Shown here: positions 4,867 to 5,808 of the stretch, one piece after another | How the letters are laid out: each line of letters begins with the position of its first letter | Numbering within the stretch: the first letter of the stretch is position 1 | Made by a program: the position numbers and the translations under genes | NCBI GenBank assembly: GCA_026785745.1 | Contig: JAJAZO010000236.1 | Span: forward strand, 1 to 5,808 | DNA length: 5,808 nt | From: Chitinophagaceae bacterium | Lineage (GTDB): Bacteria > Bacteroidota > Bacteroidia > Chitinophagales > Chitinophagaceae | Direction of reading: 5' to 3' | The notes under the pieces: model-generated | Seen by the model: the letters and a program-made list of their open reading frames with translations, nothing else | What the model was told of the DNA's origin: nothing | The model's database searches: none

Positions 4867-5808
4867 TCAGCAAACCTGGTTTTTAACGGTAATAATTTCT
4901 GCGGCAATACTCACAGCAATTTCCTCTGGAGTCTCACTCTTAATTGCAAGACCAACCGGTGTATGAATCCGTTGCAAAACAGATTCACCTATACCATCTT
5001 TCCGAAAGTCGGCAAATAATTTCTCCATTTTCTTCTTACTACCAAGTACACCCATGTAAGAAAATGTTTTATCCAGTAGCGAACGCAGCGCAATATCATC
5101 GGTCCGGTAGCCAAAAGTCATAATCACCACATACTGGTTTGGGCCGCTGGAAATATGATATCCCAAAGCCGTATAGTCTTCCACTATAATAACCTCATGA
5201 GCAAATTCATTCTGCGTCACCGTATTTAACCCCTCCCGTTCTTCATAGAGTATAATATAGAAATCCATGCCCCGCATCAGTTTAGATAATGCTAAAGCAC
5301 AGTGACCGCCACCGATAATATAGAGATGGTTTTTATAGCCGGTCTTTTCTTTATACAACCAATTATCTTCCGATTGAAAATGATATTCAAAATCAGTTGC
5401 CGGAATGTTACTGATAAACTGAAAATCTTCAGGAGATAATATCAGTGTTCCATTTTTGTTTTGTAGCAAAGAAGAAATAATGTTTTCAATATGCTTTGCA
5501 TCTTTTGATTGAAAAGGATATAATAAAATTGTTTGTTCTCCCGAACAAATCATGCCACTTTGATTACCCTCTGTAGCCTTATCGTGAATCTGTTTCCTGA
5601 CTCCCGACTCCTGACTCCCGGCTCTTAACTTCTCTTTCGCCAACTCTACAAACTTATGCTCCATAATTCCCCCACCAATCGAACCCGCCATTTCCCCTTT
5701 TGCATTCACTGTCAAAAAGAACCCTTGTCGTCCGGGGCTGCTTCCTTTGCTTTCCAATACATACAGCAGCATGACGGGAATATTTTCTCTAAGGCTCTTG
5801 TATACAAC
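4867..5808 (-). CDS. XdhC/CoxI-family molybdoenzyme accessory protein (5' end beyond window)
   Basis: The frame is open from the right edge to the TGA at 4867. An ATG at 5772 exists, but the 12 codons before it (ending SLRENIPV) read on as the helix and strand expected in XdhC, so the true start probably lies outside the window. Counting from that ATG, the N-terminal XdhC/CoxI domain shows VLESKGSSPGRQGFF (5-19) and GSIGGGIMEHKF (30-41), with I/M where many relatives have Cys, then SGMICSGEQT (72-81) with C76. The C-terminal Rossmann domain starts at YIIGGGHCALAL (151-162) and includes MTFGYRTDD, YMGVLGSKKK and the hallmark GLAIKSETPEEIAVSIAAEI (274-293). XdhC proteins bind molybdenum cofactor and help load or sulfurate it for xanthine dehydrogenase-type enzymes. 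No such enzyme is in view, and one may lie beyond the right edge. A heptamer repeat (5597-5624) encodes residues about 50-59 in a likely linker. Confidence 0.87.
   Translation of the reverse strand, partial: VVYKSLRENIPVMLLYVLESKGSSPGRQGFFLTVNAKGEMAGSIGGGIMEHKFVELAKEKLRAGSQESGVRKQIHDKATEGNQSGMICSGEQTILLYPFQSKDAKHIENIISSLLQNKNGTLILSPEDFQFISNIPATDFEYHFQSEDNWLYKEKTGYKNHLYIIGGGHCALALSKLMRGMDFYIILYEEREGLNTVTQNEFAHEVIIVEDYTALGYHISSGPNQYVVIMTFGYRTDDIALRSLLDKTFSYMGVLGSKKKMEKLFADFRKDGIGESVLQRIHTPVGLAIKSETPEEIAVSIAAEIITVKNQVC
5597..5624. repeat. Heptanucleotide tandem repeat inside the XdhC gene
   Basis: Four adjoining 7-base units read on the plus strand CTGACTC, CCGACTC, CTGACTC and CCGGCTC, which is also a 14-base duplication with one mismatch. 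Weaker units flank it (CTGTTTC at 5590-5596, TTAACTT at 5625-5631). It lies in the XdhC coding region and encodes about RAGSQESGVR, a polar stretch between the N-terminal domain helix and the MICSGEQT segment. Seven is not a multiple of three, so gain or loss of one unit would shift the frame. Confidence 0.85.

Overview
The window looks like a chromosomal segment of a member of the Bacteroidota, probably close to Chitinophagaceae. This is inferred from moderate-to-low GC, the absence of Shine-Dalgarno sequences before start codons, several imperfect TAnnTTTG-like -7 boxes lying only a few bases before starts, and protein sequences of the style usual in that group. Nothing here could be checked by database search.

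Left part (1-1929), all on the minus strand and tightly packed. In transcription order it holds an M23 (LytM-type) peptidase lipoprotein, a PnuC-type vitamin-precursor transporter, a stand-alone NadR-type ribosylnicotinamide kinase domain whose GTG start overlaps the end of pnuC, and the first 41 codons of a GT39/ArnT-like membrane glycosyltransferase that runs off the left edge. PnuC and the kinase form a recognisable uptake-and-trapping pair: nicotinamide riboside enters by facilitated diffusion and is phosphorylated to NMN inside the cell.

Middle part (2045-4252), all on the plus strand. It holds a small SnoaL/NTF2-fold protein followed by a clear hairpin terminator, purT (formate-dependent GAR transformylase), and a small cupin. 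The gap between purT and the cupin is mostly filled by an imperfect 30-bp inverted repeat built from CACAGATTA-like units, enclosing a perfect small hairpin. It looks like a dispersed genomic repeat.

Right part (4279-5808), minus strand. It holds a membrane-anchored SRPBCC-domain protein convergent with the cupin, and an XdhC-family protein whose N-terminus lies beyond the right edge. The XdhC gene carries a short heptanucleotide repeat array inside its coding sequence, in a probable linker.

Most of the window is ordinary housekeeping and salvage metabolism. I see no transposase, integrase, CRISPR array, RNA gene, toxin-antitoxin pair or defence system. The items most worth a second look are the palindromic repeat after purT, the in-frame heptamer array in the XdhC gene, and the coupled pnuC/kinase pair with unusual start codons. 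No previously undescribed system is convincingly visible.
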